NCBI RefSeq assembly: GCF_018614585.1
Contig: NZ_JAGGOI010000035.1
Coordinates: forward strand, 1 to 50,288
DNA: 50,288 nt
DNA from: Streptomyces sp. ISL-1
GTDB taxonomy: Bacteria; Actinomycetota; Actinomycetes; Streptomycetales; Streptomycetaceae
Direction: 5' to 3'
The notes under the pieces were generated by a model, which did not search any database, was not told the DNA's origin, and saw only the letters and a program-made list of their open reading frames with translations. The translations under genes were made by a program, and so were the position numbers. Shown in pieces: positions 7,367 through 15,856 of this stretch (positions are counted from its first letter, which is position 1; each line of letters opens with the position of its first letter).

Positions 7367-7954
7367 GCAGTCGCGGGGTGCTGGGCGTCGTGGGTGCGGC
7401 CACGGACGGAATCGAGACGCTGCGTACCGGTCTGGTCGAATCGGCCCTGGACCTTGGTTGGCAGGTGGCCGTGACGCTGACGCCGAACGCCGGCCGATGG
7501 CTGCGCGCAAACGGCGAACTTGAGCGGCTTGAGGCAGTGTCCGGCCTGCGGGTGCGGGACACCCCTCGCCTGCCCAGTGAGCCTCGCCCGCATCCTGTCG
7601 CCGACTTGCTACGTCGTCGCACCGGCCAGCGTGAACTACGTCGCCAAACTCGCGACCGGCATCGCCGGCAATCAGGCGCTGACACAAGTGGCCGAGGCCA
7701 TTGGCACGATCGGCGTGCCCGTGGTGGTGTTCCCCCGGGTCAACGCAGCCCATGTGCGGCACCCGGCATGGGAGGGACACATCGAGACCCTACGGAGGGG
7801 CGGCGTGGAGCTCGTCCATGGCCCTGACGTGTGGCCGCTGTACGAGCCTCGCGAAGACCCATCAGTCCGAGAACTCCCTTGGACCACAGTCATCGAGGCC
7901 ATCAGGCGGGGGACGGCATTCCCTGCCCGACACCCGCCTCGATGCGCAGGATGA
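7367..7954 (+). pseudogene. Flavoprotein (phosphopantothenoylcysteine decarboxylase-like), frameshifted
   Basis: The first part reads VLGVVGAATDGIETLRTGLV, WQVAVTLTPNAGRWLRANGE and LPSEPRPHPVAD. One extra T near 7605 then shifts the frame, and the rest continues as CYVVAPASVNYVAKLATGIA, GNQALTQVAEAIG, PVVVFPRVNAAHVRHPAWEG and LVHGPDVWPLYEPREDP. The VVAPAS-N and N-Q-A-L-T pattern with PRVNAA belongs to the flavoprotein fold that binds FMN. The extreme N-terminus was lost at the junction with the HAD fragment, and the C-terminus runs into a recombinase relic after LPWTTVIEAI. It carries at least two defects (junction and frameshift), so it is not functional. Confidence 0.75.
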
Positions 7955-8258
7955 AACGGTCGTCCGGGTCGGACAAGTCGCGGCGGTTGGCCTCGCCGTG
8001 CAACAGGACACGTTTGTTGTCGGCTATGGACAAGAGCTCTTCAAGGTCCTTCCGCTGACGCATCAGCCGGTCCGGGTGATAAACGATCACGTGCCTGATG
8101 GCTCCCTCGCTCCTTGAGCATCTCGTCCCAGCCCGGACGCTTGCGGTTGCGCTGCCAGGCTGAACGGTTGTTGTCCACGTAGACGTGTTCCGGCGCGATG
8201 CGTAATTGCAGGCGCTCGGCGATCTCCCGCCATATGCGGTCCGGGCGGCTTTCAACCC
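7940..8258 (-). pseudogene. Serine recombinase (resolvase/invertase family) fragment, frameshifted
   Basis: On the minus strand the first frame reads IWREIAERLQLRIAPEHVYV, DNNRSAWQRNRKRPGWDEML and KE. A shift near 8110 leads to a second frame: GAIRHVIVYHPDRLMRQRKD, LEELLSIADNKRVLLHGEAN, RRDLSDPDDRFILRIE. The HPDRL(M/T)R and D-L-E-x-L motifs belong to the catalytic domain of large serine recombinases. The catalytic-Ser N-terminus and the whole DNA-binding C-terminus are missing. It abuts the 3' end of the EamA gene, marking the border between mobile DNA and conserved chromosome. Confidence 0.75.
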
Positions 8259-9103
8259 GCGCGCAGCATCAGGCCGATGCCCACCACCATCAGACCCGCC
8301 GCCGCGATCCTCGGACCGCCGAAGCGCTCCTTGAAGAACAGCGCCCCGATCGCCGCGCCCACGATGATCGACGACTCGCGTAGCGCCGCGATAGGAGCCA
8401 GTGGCGCCCGGGTCTGCGCCCACAGCACCAGCCCGTACGCCGAGACCGACAGCACCGCGCCGAGCAGCCCGCGCGCCGCGTAGGGGCGTAGCTCGGCGAG
8501 CAGACCGCCCCTGTGGACGTAGAGCGTGTACGCCGGGATCAGTGCCCCTTCAAGAATCATCAGCCAGGCGATATAGCCGAGCGGCGTGCCCGACGCGCGT
8601 ACGCCCAGACCGTCCACGACCGTGTAGGCGGCGATCGACAGACCGGTCGCCAGCGCGGCCAGCAGCGCGGGCCAGTGCGGCCGCTTGCCGGAGCCCTTGA
8701 TGCCCCACAGAGCCACGCCGACCAGTCCCGCCGAGGCGAGCACCACGCCCGCCAACTGCCAGCCGTTCAGGCTTTCGTCGACGAACAGCGCCGCGAGCAC
8801 GGTCACCACCAGCGGTGCCGTACCACGCGCGATCGGGTACATCTGGCCGAAGTCGCCCAGGCTGAACGACCGCATCAGCAGTGTCTGGTAGCCGATGTGC
8901 AGCAGGGCGGAGGCGATCAGATACGGCCACGCGCCGGCCTCGGGCAGCGGCGAGAAGCAGGCCAGCACGGCCCCAATCACCGTGCCGCCACCGGCTATCA
9001 GCGTGAAGGCGACCAGTTGATCTTTGATGGTGTGTGCGATCGCGTTCCATGTGGCGTGCGTGACCGCGGCGATCAGGACCGCCGTGGCGACGAGTACCGT
9101 CAC
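8252..9103 (-). CDS. EamA/DMT-superfamily transporter
   Basis: This encodes 283 residues with about ten hydrophobic segments arranged as two EamA repeats. The first starts VLVATAVLIAAVTHATWNAI and includes MYPIARGTAPLVVTVLAALF. The second includes AAYTVVDGLGVRASGTPLGY and APLAPIAALRESSIIVGAAI, with the typical FFKERFGGPRIAAAGLMVVG ending. It is a cytoplasmic-membrane drug/metabolite exporter-type protein, substrate not predictable. The start GTG (9101-9103) overlaps the upstream YbaK gene by 4 nt (GTGA), so the two are co-translated. The frame open further upstream is YbaK antisense. It is the first conserved chromosomal gene after the accessory segment. Confidence 0.85.
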   Translation of the reverse strand: MTVLVATAVLIAAVTHATWNAIAHTIKDQLVAFTLIAGGGTVIGAVLACFSPLPEAGAWPYLIASALLHIGYQTLLMRSFSLGDFGQMYPIARGTAPLVVTVLAALFVDESLNGWQLAGVVLASAGLVGVALWGIKGSGKRPHWPALLAALATGLSIAAYTVVDGLGVRASGTPLGYIAWLMILEGALIPAYTLYVHRGGLLAELRPYAARGLLGAVLSVSAYGLVLWAQTRAPLAPIAALRESSIIVGAAIGALFFKERFGGPRIAAAGLMVVGIGLMLRAG

Positions 9104-9588
9104 GCCGTGCGCTCGCGTACGTCCACCAGCGCGCCGCCCGCGTGCGCGATCAGCGTCTTGGGGTCGAGCGGGAAGACCGTGTGCGGGGTCCCGGCCGCCG
9201 CCCACACCACGTCGTGGTCGAGCAGGCGGCGGTCTGCCAGCACCCGGGTCCTGGTGGCGTGGCCGAAGGGCGGCACACCGCCGATCGCGTACCCGGTGGT
9301 CTCCCTCACCAGATCGGCGCCCGCCCGCTTGACGGACTCGGCGCCCAGCTCCTGCCGTACGCGCTCGACGTCCACCCGCGACGACCCGTCCATCAGCACC
9401 AGCACCGGAGCGCCGTCCGCCTCGAAAATCAGCGACTTGACGATCTCGCTGACGTCGCAGCCGATCGCGGCGGCGGCCTCGGCGGCGGTCCGGGTGGCGT
9501 CGGGGAAACGGCGGACCGGGACCTCGAGTTCCAGCTCGCGCAGCGCCTGGGCGAAGCGGGGGTGGGCGTCGGTGTCTTGATTGCTCAT
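9100..9588 (-). CDS. YbaK/ProX-type aminoacyl-tRNA deacylase
   Basis: This encodes 162 residues from ATG 9586-9588 (MSNQDTDAHPRFAQAL); the frame is open to an earlier ATG at 9621, which adds a non-conserved leader. Features of the YbaK fold are TAAEAAAAIGCDVSEIVKSL (with the Lys of the substrate pocket), GAPVLVLMDGSSRVD, TTGYAIGGVPPFGHATRT (the GG-x-x-P-x-G-H motif) and VWAAAGTPHTVFPLDPKTLI. Members hydrolyse mischarged Cys/Ala/Pro-tRNA in trans in the cytosol. It is translationally coupled to the EamA permease, an association that may be only operonic. Confidence 0.88.
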   Translation of the reverse strand: MSNQDTDAHPRFAQALRELELEVPVRRFPDATRTAAEAAAAIGCDVSEIVKSLIFEADGAPVLVLMDGSSRVDVERVRQELGAESVKRAGADLVRETTGYAIGGVPPFGHATRTRVLADRRLLDHDVVWAAAGTPHTVFPLDPKTLIAHAGGALVDVRERTA

Positions 9589-9707
9589 GGCCCGCACGCT
9601 AGTGGTAGCTGTACGGGCCATGCGAGCAGGTATTCACGGCGGGCGGACGGCAGGCGGTCGGCGGGCGGTCAGTTAGCGGCCGGTCAGCGGGCGGTCAGCG
9701 TGCGGTG

Positions 9708-11348
9708 TCAGCGGACGCGCAGCACCTGGGCGACCACCGGTCCTGCCGCGTCGCCGCCGTGCCCGCCTGACTGCACGACCGCGGCCGCCGCCAGGTCGTC
9801 GGCGTACCCGGTGAACCAGCTGTTGGACTTGCCCTGTCCGTCGACCTCCGCCGAGCCCGTCTTCGCGCCCTTGTCGCCGCCGACGCCGGCCATCGCGGAC
9901 TGGCCCGTGCCGTACTGCGCGGTGGCGCGCATCATTTCGCGCAGCGCCTGGGCGATGGAGCCGGGCAGCGACTGTGCCTTGGCGAGCTCACGGTTGTCGA
10001 GGGACTGCGGGACGATCACCGGCTGGCGGAAGCCGCCGCTCTTCGCGGTGGCGGTGACGGACGCCATGTTGAGGGCGTTCATCGTGATCTTGCCCTGCCC
10101 GATGTACGAGGCGGCGGTCTCGGGGCCGGCCGACTCGGGCACGGTGCCGTCGACGGAGACGATGCCCGTCTGCCAGTCGAGGCCGATGCCGAAGTACTTA
10201 CGGGCGGTGTCGCCCAGCGCCGTACCGGCGATGTTCTTCTCGGTGAGGGGCTTGACGGCCTTGATGAAGGCGGTGTTGCACGAACGGCGGAAGCTGTCCT
10301 TGAAGGTGCCGCCCTTGATCTCGAACTTCTTGAGATTCTCGAACGTCACCCCCTCCCACGAGACAGTCGGCGGACACTCCACCTTCGCCCCCGGGCCGCC
10401 CACGATGCCGTTGTCCATCATCATCGCCGCGGTCACGATCTTCATCGTGGAGCCGGGCGCCTGGGCGCCCATCATGGCCGTGTTGTAGCCCTCCGCGGGG
10501 CTGTTGGCGACGGCCCTGATCTCGCCCGTGCTGGGCTTGATGGCGACAACCGAGGCCTGGCTGTACTTCTTCACCGCCTTCTCGGCGGCCGCCTGCACAT
10601 CCGCGTCCAGGGTGGTCTTCAGCGTCCCCTCCTTGCCCTCGGTCAGGGTCAGCAGGGTCTGGTCGGGCGTGGACTCGTTCGTGGAGGTGATGGCCAGCTC
10701 GACGCCTGCGGTGCCGCCCGCGTCCTCGCCGTACTTCTTGCGCAGTGAGTCCAGAACGGGCCCGAGTGACGGGTACTTTTCCTTCGTCAGCTCCCGATCC
10801 TTGCGGTCCACGGCCTTGATCGGCGGGGCCGACGCCTTGTCCGTCTTGAGGCCGGCGTCCTTCGTCAGCTTCGGGTGGACGACTGCCGGCGCCCAGCTGA
10901 CGAGCGGTCTGCCGGTGGTCAGCCCGCGTACGACGGTCAGTTCGGAGGAGTACGACCAGGGCTTGGACTGCCCCTCGTACGTCACCGTCGCCCTGACCGT
11001 GAACGGCACCTTGGCGCCGACCGCCTTCCCCGGCGTGATCACGGCCTCGGAGACGTGGGCCTGCTCGCGGTACCCGGTGATCAGCGGCTCGGCCTCCGCC
11101 GCGTTGTTGGTCAGCTGCGCGGCCTGCGGCGCGTTGCCGCCCGCCCATGCGGCCAGAAAGTCCTTCGCGGTCTGCTCGATCTCATCGGCGTCGGGCGGCC
11201 CGGTCTTCTTGGACGCGGACGTGGTCGTGGCGTCCGTGCCACCCCCGCCGGACAGCCCGCTGTACAGGTTGTAGCCGCCGTAGCCCACGCCACCGGCGAC
11301 CACCAGGAATACGCCGCCGATGACGGCGACCTTCGCTCCACTGCGCAT
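9708..11348 (-). CDS. Class B penicillin-binding protein with NTF2-like N-terminal domain
   Basis: This encodes 546 residues. A single N-terminal membrane anchor (about 7-29) has no lipobox. A Gly/Thr/Lys-rich linker leads to a MecA_N/NTF2-like domain (about 52-155) and a dimerisation region. The transpeptidase domain (about 240-546) has all three penicillin-interacting motifs: S-T-M-K with nucleophile Ser300, S-C-N at 356-358 and K-T-G-S at 496-499. It would cross-link peptidoglycan outside the membrane. The start ATG has GGGGAGGGGG upstream. It is transcribed in the same direction as the mannosyltransferase gene, about 190 bp away. Beta-lactam sensitivity cannot be predicted from the motifs alone. 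Confidence 0.92.
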   Translation of the reverse strand: MRSGAKVAVIGGVFLVVAGGVGYGGYNLYSGLSGGGGTDATTTSASKKTGPPDADEIEQTAKDFLAAWAGGNAPQAAQLTNNAAEAEPLITGYREQAHVSEAVITPGKAVGAKVPFTVRATVTYEGQSKPWSYSSELTVVRGLTTGRPLVSWAPAVVHPKLTKDAGLKTDKASAPPIKAVDRKDRELTKEKYPSLGPVLDSLRKKYGEDAGGTAGVELAITSTNESTPDQTLLTLTEGKEGTLKTTLDADVQAAAEKAVKKYSQASVVAIKPSTGEIRAVANSPAEGYNTAMMGAQAPGSTMKIVTAAMMMDNGIVGGPGAKVECPPTVSWEGVTFENLKKFEIKGGTFKDSFRRSCNTAFIKAVKPLTEKNIAGTALGDTARKYFGIGLDWQTGIVSVDGTVPESAGPETAASYIGQGKITMNALNMASVTATAKSGGFRQPVIVPQSLDNRELAKAQSLPGSIAQALREMMRATAQYGTGQSAMAGVGGDKGAKTGSAEVDGQGKSNSWFTGYADDLAAAAVVQSGGHGGDAAGPVVAQVLRVR

Positions 11349-11540
11349 CAGTGCAGTCCCCCTCCCCAGGAGCTCCTTGACCGCGCCTATGGAAAAGCGT
11401 GTTCAAGGACATGCATCGCGTGAACTCTACGGGACAGGGGTGACAGGAGAGTTGGTCGTTATCGGACCGCGACGGTCAGGCCCGGGTCCGGATCGGGGTC
11501 CGGGCACAAGGTCCGGTGGAGGTCGAGCAGCATCACGCGG

Positions 11541-13262
11541 CTAGACCCAGGTGTCCAGCCACATCCGGTTGCGCCAGTCCCCCACCGGGATCGTCGTGCC
11601 CGTGTAGATCGGCCAGAAGTAGATGAAGTTCCAGATGATCAGCAGCACCAGCACGCCCGCGCCGATCGCCCCGATCGCCCGCCGCCGTTCGTCCGAGCCC
11701 GGTGGACCCAGCATCGCGCCGATCATCATCGCCACTGCCAGGCACAGGAACGGCACGAACACGACCGCGTAGAAGAGGAAGATCGTGCGCTCCTGGTAGA
11801 AGAACCAGGGCACCCACCCCGCAGCGACGCCGCAGGCGATCGCGCCCGCGCGCCAGTCGCGGCGGAACAGCCAGCGCCACAGGACGTAGCAGATCGCGAA
11901 GCACGCCGCCCACCACAGCAGCGGCGTGCCGAGCGCCAGGACCTCGCGGGCGCACTTGTCCGCCGTGTCCGCCGGGCAGCCGTCCACGCCCGCCTTCGGG
12001 TCCTCGTAGAAGTACGAGACCGGGCGGCCAAGGACGATCCAGCTCCACGGGTTCGACTGGTAGGTGTGGCCCGAGGTGAGGTTGACGTGAAACTCGTAGA
12101 CCTCGTTCTCGTAGTGCCACAGGCTGCGCAGCCAGTCCGGCAGCCAGGTCCAGCTGCCGCCCTTGCCGTCCGTCTGTGCCCAGTTCCTGAAGTAGCCCTT
12201 GTCCGTGACGATCCAGCCGGTCCAGGAGGCGATGTACGTGGCGATCGCGACCGGCACCGTCGAGACGAAGGCCGGTACGAGGTCTCTCTTCAGCACCGCC
12301 TTGTACGGCTGCACCGCACCCGCTGTCCGGCGCGCGCCCACGTCCCACACCACGGTCAGCAGGCCGAACGCGACCATCACGTAGAGGCCGTTCCACTTGG
12401 TGCCCGCTGCCAGGCCCAGCATCACGCCCGCCGCCAGGCGCCATGGACGCCAGCCGAGCCGCAGGGTCTCGGCGATCTTGGTGTCCGGCCGCAGCACGCC
12501 CTCTTCGTCCGTCGGCAGCGCCGCGGCGAGACGTCTGCGCGCCCAGTCCCGGTCGATGAGCAGACAGCCGAACGCGGCCAGCACGAAGAACATCAGCACC
12601 TGGTCGAGCAGCGCTGTGCGGCTCATCACGAAGTGCAGCCCGTCCACCGCGAGCAGCGCGCCCGCCAGGCAGCCCAGGAATGTCGAGCGGAACAGCCGGC
12701 GGCCGATCCGGCACAGCATCAGCACCGACAGCGTGCCGAGCACGAAGACCATGAAGCGCCAGCCGAACGGCGTGAAGCCGAAGAAGTGCTCGCCGAGGCC
12801 GATGACCCACTTGCCGACCGGCGGATGCACCACATAGCCGGGGTCGGCCGGGATGGTGACGTTGTCCGGGTTGGCCAGGATCGCCTTGTCGATGTCCTTC
12901 GGCCAACTGCCCTCGTAGCCCTGATTGATCAGCGCCCACGCGTCCTTCGCGTAGTACGTCTCGTCGAATATCACCGCATCGGGCTTGCCCAGATTCCAGA
13001 ACCGCATCACGCCCGCGACCAGCGCGACCAGCAGCGGACCGCCCCACGCCGCGATGCGCAGCAGGGGGTTCACGACGGTCGGCGGGATGCCGAAGACCGG
13101 CCATACCCGCTCGGAGGGGCGCGTGTAGGGCGGCACCAGGCGCTCACGCAGCCCGGTCACGGGCCGGGGCGCGTAGCCGAATCTGCGCAGCCTCTGCTGC
13201 CAGCCGGGCGGCTGCGGATCGGCGTCCTGGCCCTGAAGGGTCTGTGGCGCGGTACTGGTCAC
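11541..13262 (-). CDS. Dolichyl-phosphate-mannose-protein mannosyltransferase (GT39, PMT)
   Basis: This encodes 573 residues with about ten membrane segments. The catalytic first extracytoplasmic loop carries V-I-F-D-E-T-Y-Y-A-K-D-A-W, where the Asp-Glu pair is characteristic of GT39. It is followed by HPPVGKWVIGLGEHFFGFTP and FGWRFMVFVLGTLSVLMLCR. The C-terminal membrane part includes WVPWFFYQERTIFLFYAVVF and the PMT_4TMC-type ending IIWNFIYFWPIYTGTTIPVG. The enzyme transfers mannose from polyprenyl-phosphate-mannose to Ser/Thr of exported proteins at the membrane. The start is GTG (13260-13262) with only a weak ribosome site. It is divergent from rsmI with a 62-bp spacer that must hold both promoters. 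Confidence 0.93.
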   Translation of the reverse strand: MTSTAPQTLQGQDADPQPPGWQQRLRRFGYAPRPVTGLRERLVPPYTRPSERVWPVFGIPPTVVNPLLRIAAWGGPLLVALVAGVMRFWNLGKPDAVIFDETYYAKDAWALINQGYEGSWPKDIDKAILANPDNVTIPADPGYVVHPPVGKWVIGLGEHFFGFTPFGWRFMVFVLGTLSVLMLCRIGRRLFRSTFLGCLAGALLAVDGLHFVMSRTALLDQVLMFFVLAAFGCLLIDRDWARRRLAAALPTDEEGVLRPDTKIAETLRLGWRPWRLAAGVMLGLAAGTKWNGLYVMVAFGLLTVVWDVGARRTAGAVQPYKAVLKRDLVPAFVSTVPVAIATYIASWTGWIVTDKGYFRNWAQTDGKGGSWTWLPDWLRSLWHYENEVYEFHVNLTSGHTYQSNPWSWIVLGRPVSYFYEDPKAGVDGCPADTADKCAREVLALGTPLLWWAACFAICYVLWRWLFRRDWRAGAIACGVAAGWVPWFFYQERTIFLFYAVVFVPFLCLAVAMMIGAMLGPPGSDERRRAIGAIGAGVLVLLIIWNFIYFWPIYTGTTIPVGDWRNRMWLDTWV

Positions 13263-13324
13263 CGCGCCATCGTAGGGAACGCGACTGTGCGAGTCGTACC
13301 TCCGGTCCTGCGAGGATGGCGTAC

Positions 13325-14203
13325 GTGAACGGAACGCTGGTACTCGCAGGGACCCCCATCGGCGATGTCGCGGACGCGCCGCCCCGGCTCGCCGCCGAGC
13401 TGGAGAGCGCCGACATCGTGGCCGCGGAGGACACCCGGCGGCTGCGGCGGCTCACCCAGGCCCTCGGTGTGCACACCCGGGGGCGGGTCGTTTCGTACTT
13501 CGAGGGCAACGAGTTGGCCCGTACGCCCGAGCTGGTCGAGGCGCTGGCCGGCGGCGCCCGGGTGCTGCTGGTCACCGACGCGGGCATGCCGTCCGTCTCC
13601 GACCCCGGCTACCGGCTGGTCGCCGCAGCCGTCGAGAAGAACATCAAGGTCACCGCGGTACCGGGACCGTCAGCCGTGCTCACCGCGCTCGCGCTGTCCG
13701 GGCTGCCTGTGGACCGCTTCTGCTTCGAGGGCTTCCTGCCCCGCAAGGCGGGCGAACGCCTCGGCAAGCTGCGCGAGGTCGAGCAGGAGCGGCGGACCCT
13801 GGTGTATTTCGAGGCGCCGCACCGGCTCGACGACACGCTCGCCGCGATGGCCGAGGTGTTCGGCGCCGAGCGCCGGGCCGCTGTCTGCCGCGAGCTGACC
13901 AAGACGTACGAGGAGGTCAAGCGCGGCGGCCTCGGCGAGCTGGCCGCCTGGGCCGCCGAAGGCGTACGCGGCGAGATCACCGTCGTCGTCGAGGGCGCGC
14001 CGGAGGCCGGACCCGGCGATCTCGACGCGGACGAACTGGTGCGCAGGGTGCGGGTGCGCGAGGAGGCGGGGGAGCGGCGCAAGGAGGCCATCGCTGCGGT
14101 TGCCGCGGACGCGGGGCTTCCCAAGCGCGAGGTGTTCGATGCCGTCGTCGCGGCAAAGAATGCGGATCGACCGGCCCCCGCGAAGGGTAAAGGACTATCG
14201 TGA
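13325..14203 (+). CDS. rsmI: 16S rRNA (cytidine-1402-2'-O)-methyltransferase
   Basis: This encodes 292 residues of the tetrapyrrole-methylase fold. Motifs are GTLVLAGTPIGDVADAPPRL, VAAEDTRRLRRL, LVTDAGMPSVSDPGYRLV (the SAM/dimer loop), TAVPGPSAVLTALALSGLP and FEGFLPRK. It methylates the ribose of C1402 in the ribosomal P site together with RsmH. I prefer GTG 13325 because the family begins at NGTLVLAGTP and GAGG lies 9 nt upstream. ATG 13316 is also in frame, but its spacing to the same site is too short. The C-terminal extension, rich in Arg/Glu and ending with Pro/Ala/Lys, is normal for actinobacteria. Confidence 0.93.
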   Translation: MNGTLVLAGTPIGDVADAPPRLAAELESADIVAAEDTRRLRRLTQALGVHTRGRVVSYFEGNELARTPELVEALAGGARVLLVTDAGMPSVSDPGYRLVAAAVEKNIKVTAVPGPSAVLTALALSGLPVDRFCFEGFLPRKAGERLGKLREVEQERRTLVYFEAPHRLDDTLAAMAEVFGAERRAAVCRELTKTYEEVKRGGLGELAAWAAEGVRGEITVVVEGAPEAGPGDLDADELVRRVRVREEAGERRKEAIAAVAADAGLPKREVFDAVVAAKNADRPAPAKGKGLS

Positions 14204-14332
14204 AAAGCAAAGCGCAGACCGCGTCCTTGGCCTTTCTGGCATGGGAACGCCAAAGTCCACACCATTAATCGACAGGCGCTGATGCGCTCCCGCCGGAATC
14301 GGCGTCCACTGAATCAGTGGAGAGGAGCTGGC

Positions 14333-14806
14333 ATGAGTGAGATCACAGGCCCCGCCAAGGTCCACGAGGCGTACGCCTTCGCCTGCATGCGCTGCGGGCA
14401 CGGCTGGGAGCAGTCCTACGAGATTGAGCACCACATCGAGGGCTCGGGCCGGGAATACGTTGTGTACAAGGCCGAGGGCCTGCGGGTGCCGTCCCCGCTT
14501 TCGAGCCCGAACTGCCCCGCCTGTGGCGGACATGTCGTACGGATCATGAGGGCGGGGCAGGTCTCCTCGGTCCATGAGTCGATGATGAACATGCTGAACC
14601 CGAGCGCTGCGAAGAAGCCCGTGCCGCAGGCCGGGCCGGTGCCCGCCAAGTCCGCGGAGGCCGCCGACCGGCCGGGGATCGCCGAGCGTGCCGAGCAGCC
14701 CGAGCAGTCCGTGCAGCAGGGGCCGGCCGCCGGACAGCCGGGATCGGCCGAAAGCTCTCACCACTGGCACCTCTCGGACCTCCTGCACCCCTTCCACCGC
14801 CGGTGA
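14333..14806 (+). CDS. Zinc-ribbon protein of unknown function
   Basis: This encodes 157 residues; ATG 14333 has GAGAGGAG upstream, and the frame is open to 14282. Two Cys pairs, C-M-R-C (about 25-28) and C-P-A-C (about 65-68), flank a segment HIEGSGREYVVYKAEGLRVP and should bind one zinc ion as a ribbon. The C-terminal half is low-complexity Ala/Pro/Glu/Gln, ending in SSHHWHLSDLLHPFHRR, which is His-rich. Proteins of this type are common in Streptomyces next to rsmI/tatD, but no function is known to me. It is probably cytosolic. The 34-bp gap to tatD suggests co-transcription. Confidence 0.75.
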   Translation: MSEITGPAKVHEAYAFACMRCGHGWEQSYEIEHHIEGSGREYVVYKAEGLRVPSPLSSPNCPACGGHVVRIMRAGQVSSVHESMMNMLNPSAAKKPVPQAGPVPAKSAEAADRPGIAERAEQPEQSVQQGPAAGQPGSAESSHHWHLSDLLHPFHRR

Positions 14807-14839
14807 GGCATCGGGCGCGAGCCTCGTAGGATCGCGCCC

Positions 14840-15709
14840 ATGAGTTCGAAGTCCGCCCCGCCGCCGCTGCCCGAGCCGCTCAGCGTGCCGGTCGCCGATT
14901 CGCACACCCACCTGGACATGCAGGAGGGCACGGTCGAGGAGGCGCTCGCCCGGGCCGCCGCGGTCGGGGTGACGACCGTGGTCCAGGTCGGCTGCGACAT
15001 CAAGGGCTCCCGCTGGGCCGCCGAGACCGCCGCCGCCCACGACAGCGTGCACGCCGCGGTCGCCCTGCACCCCAATGAGGCCCCGCGCATCGTGCTGGGG
15101 GACCCTGATAGCTGGTCGCGGCAGGGTGCCCGTGAGGCCGGTGGCCACGGCGCCCTCGACGACGCGCTGGTGGAGATCGACCGGCTGGCAGCCCTCCCGC
15201 AGGTCCGCGCCGTCGGCGAGACGGGTCTGGACTACTTCCGTACGGGCCCCGAGGGCATCGCCGCCCAGGAACGCGCCTTCCGTGCGCACATCGAGATCGC
15301 CAAACGGCACGACAAGGCCCTGGTCATCCACGACCGCGATGCGCACGCCGACGTGCTGCGGATCCTCGCCGAGGAGGGGGCGCCCGAGCGGACCGTCTTC
15401 CACTGCTATTCGGGCGACGCGGAAATGGCCGAAGTGTGCGCGGCCGCGGGCTACTTCATGTCCTTCGCCGGCAATGTGACCTTCAAGAACGCCCAGCCGC
15501 TGCGCGACGCGCTCGTCGCCGCCCCGCGGGAACTCGTACTCGTCGAAACGGACGCGCCCTTCCTCACGCCGGTGCCGTACCGCGGACGGCCCAACGCGCC
15601 GTATCTCATTCCGGTCACGCTGCGCGCCATGGCGGCGGTGAAGGCGCTCGACGAGGAGACGCTGGCCGCGGCGATCTCGGCCAATACGGCGGAGGCGTTT
15701 GGTTACTGA
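14840..15709 (+). CDS. tatD: TatD-family metal-dependent DNase
   Basis: This encodes 289 residues. Metal ligands are visible in the order expected for the TIM-barrel amidohydrolase-like fold: H22-T-H24 in ADSHTHLDM, Glu127 in VRAVGETGLDYF, His164 in LVIHDRDAH, His188 in TVFHCYSG and Asp238 in VLVETDAPFLTP. TatD proteins are 3'-5' exonucleases with roles in DNA repair and quality control. The PYRGRPNAP segment and C-terminal ISANTAEAFGY are standard. An insertion of about 20 residues (EAPRIVLGDPDSWSRQGARE) between the HPNE motif and the next helix is common in actinobacteria. Confidence 0.92.
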   Translation: MSSKSAPPPLPEPLSVPVADSHTHLDMQEGTVEEALARAAAVGVTTVVQVGCDIKGSRWAAETAAAHDSVHAAVALHPNEAPRIVLGDPDSWSRQGAREAGGHGALDDALVEIDRLAALPQVRAVGETGLDYFRTGPEGIAAQERAFRAHIEIAKRHDKALVIHDRDAHADVLRILAEEGAPERTVFHCYSGDAEMAEVCAAAGYFMSFAGNVTFKNAQPLRDALVAAPRELVLVETDAPFLTPVPYRGRPNAPYLIPVTLRAMAAVKALDEETLAAAISANTAEAFGY

Positions 15710-15856
15710 GGGGCAGCGGCGGACAGGGTAACGTCGCGACACTGTGTAGTCGAATTGCTTTGGAGAGTGACCGGAGTCCGCTAGTGTCCCGGCCGCAACT
15801 GGGGGTCTCCCACGCCGAAGGCTGTGGGGAGGGCGGACCGGACCTTACGGAGCGTC

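Noticed and set aside
12066..13328. Long plus-strand frame opposite the mannosyltransferase gene
   Set aside because: It is an antisense shadow of a clear GT39 gene, rich in Arg/His/Gln with no ribosome site or motif.
14195..15742. 515-codon minus-strand frame across the zinc-ribbon and tatD genes
   Set aside because: Shadow frame typical of high-GC DNA; tatD on the plus strand has all metal-binding residues.
15710..15856. Possible c-di-AMP (ydaO-type) riboswitch before rpfB
   Set aside because: Such a switch precedes another rpf gene in Streptomyces, but the 147-bp leader here is short and I could not find the conserved elements.
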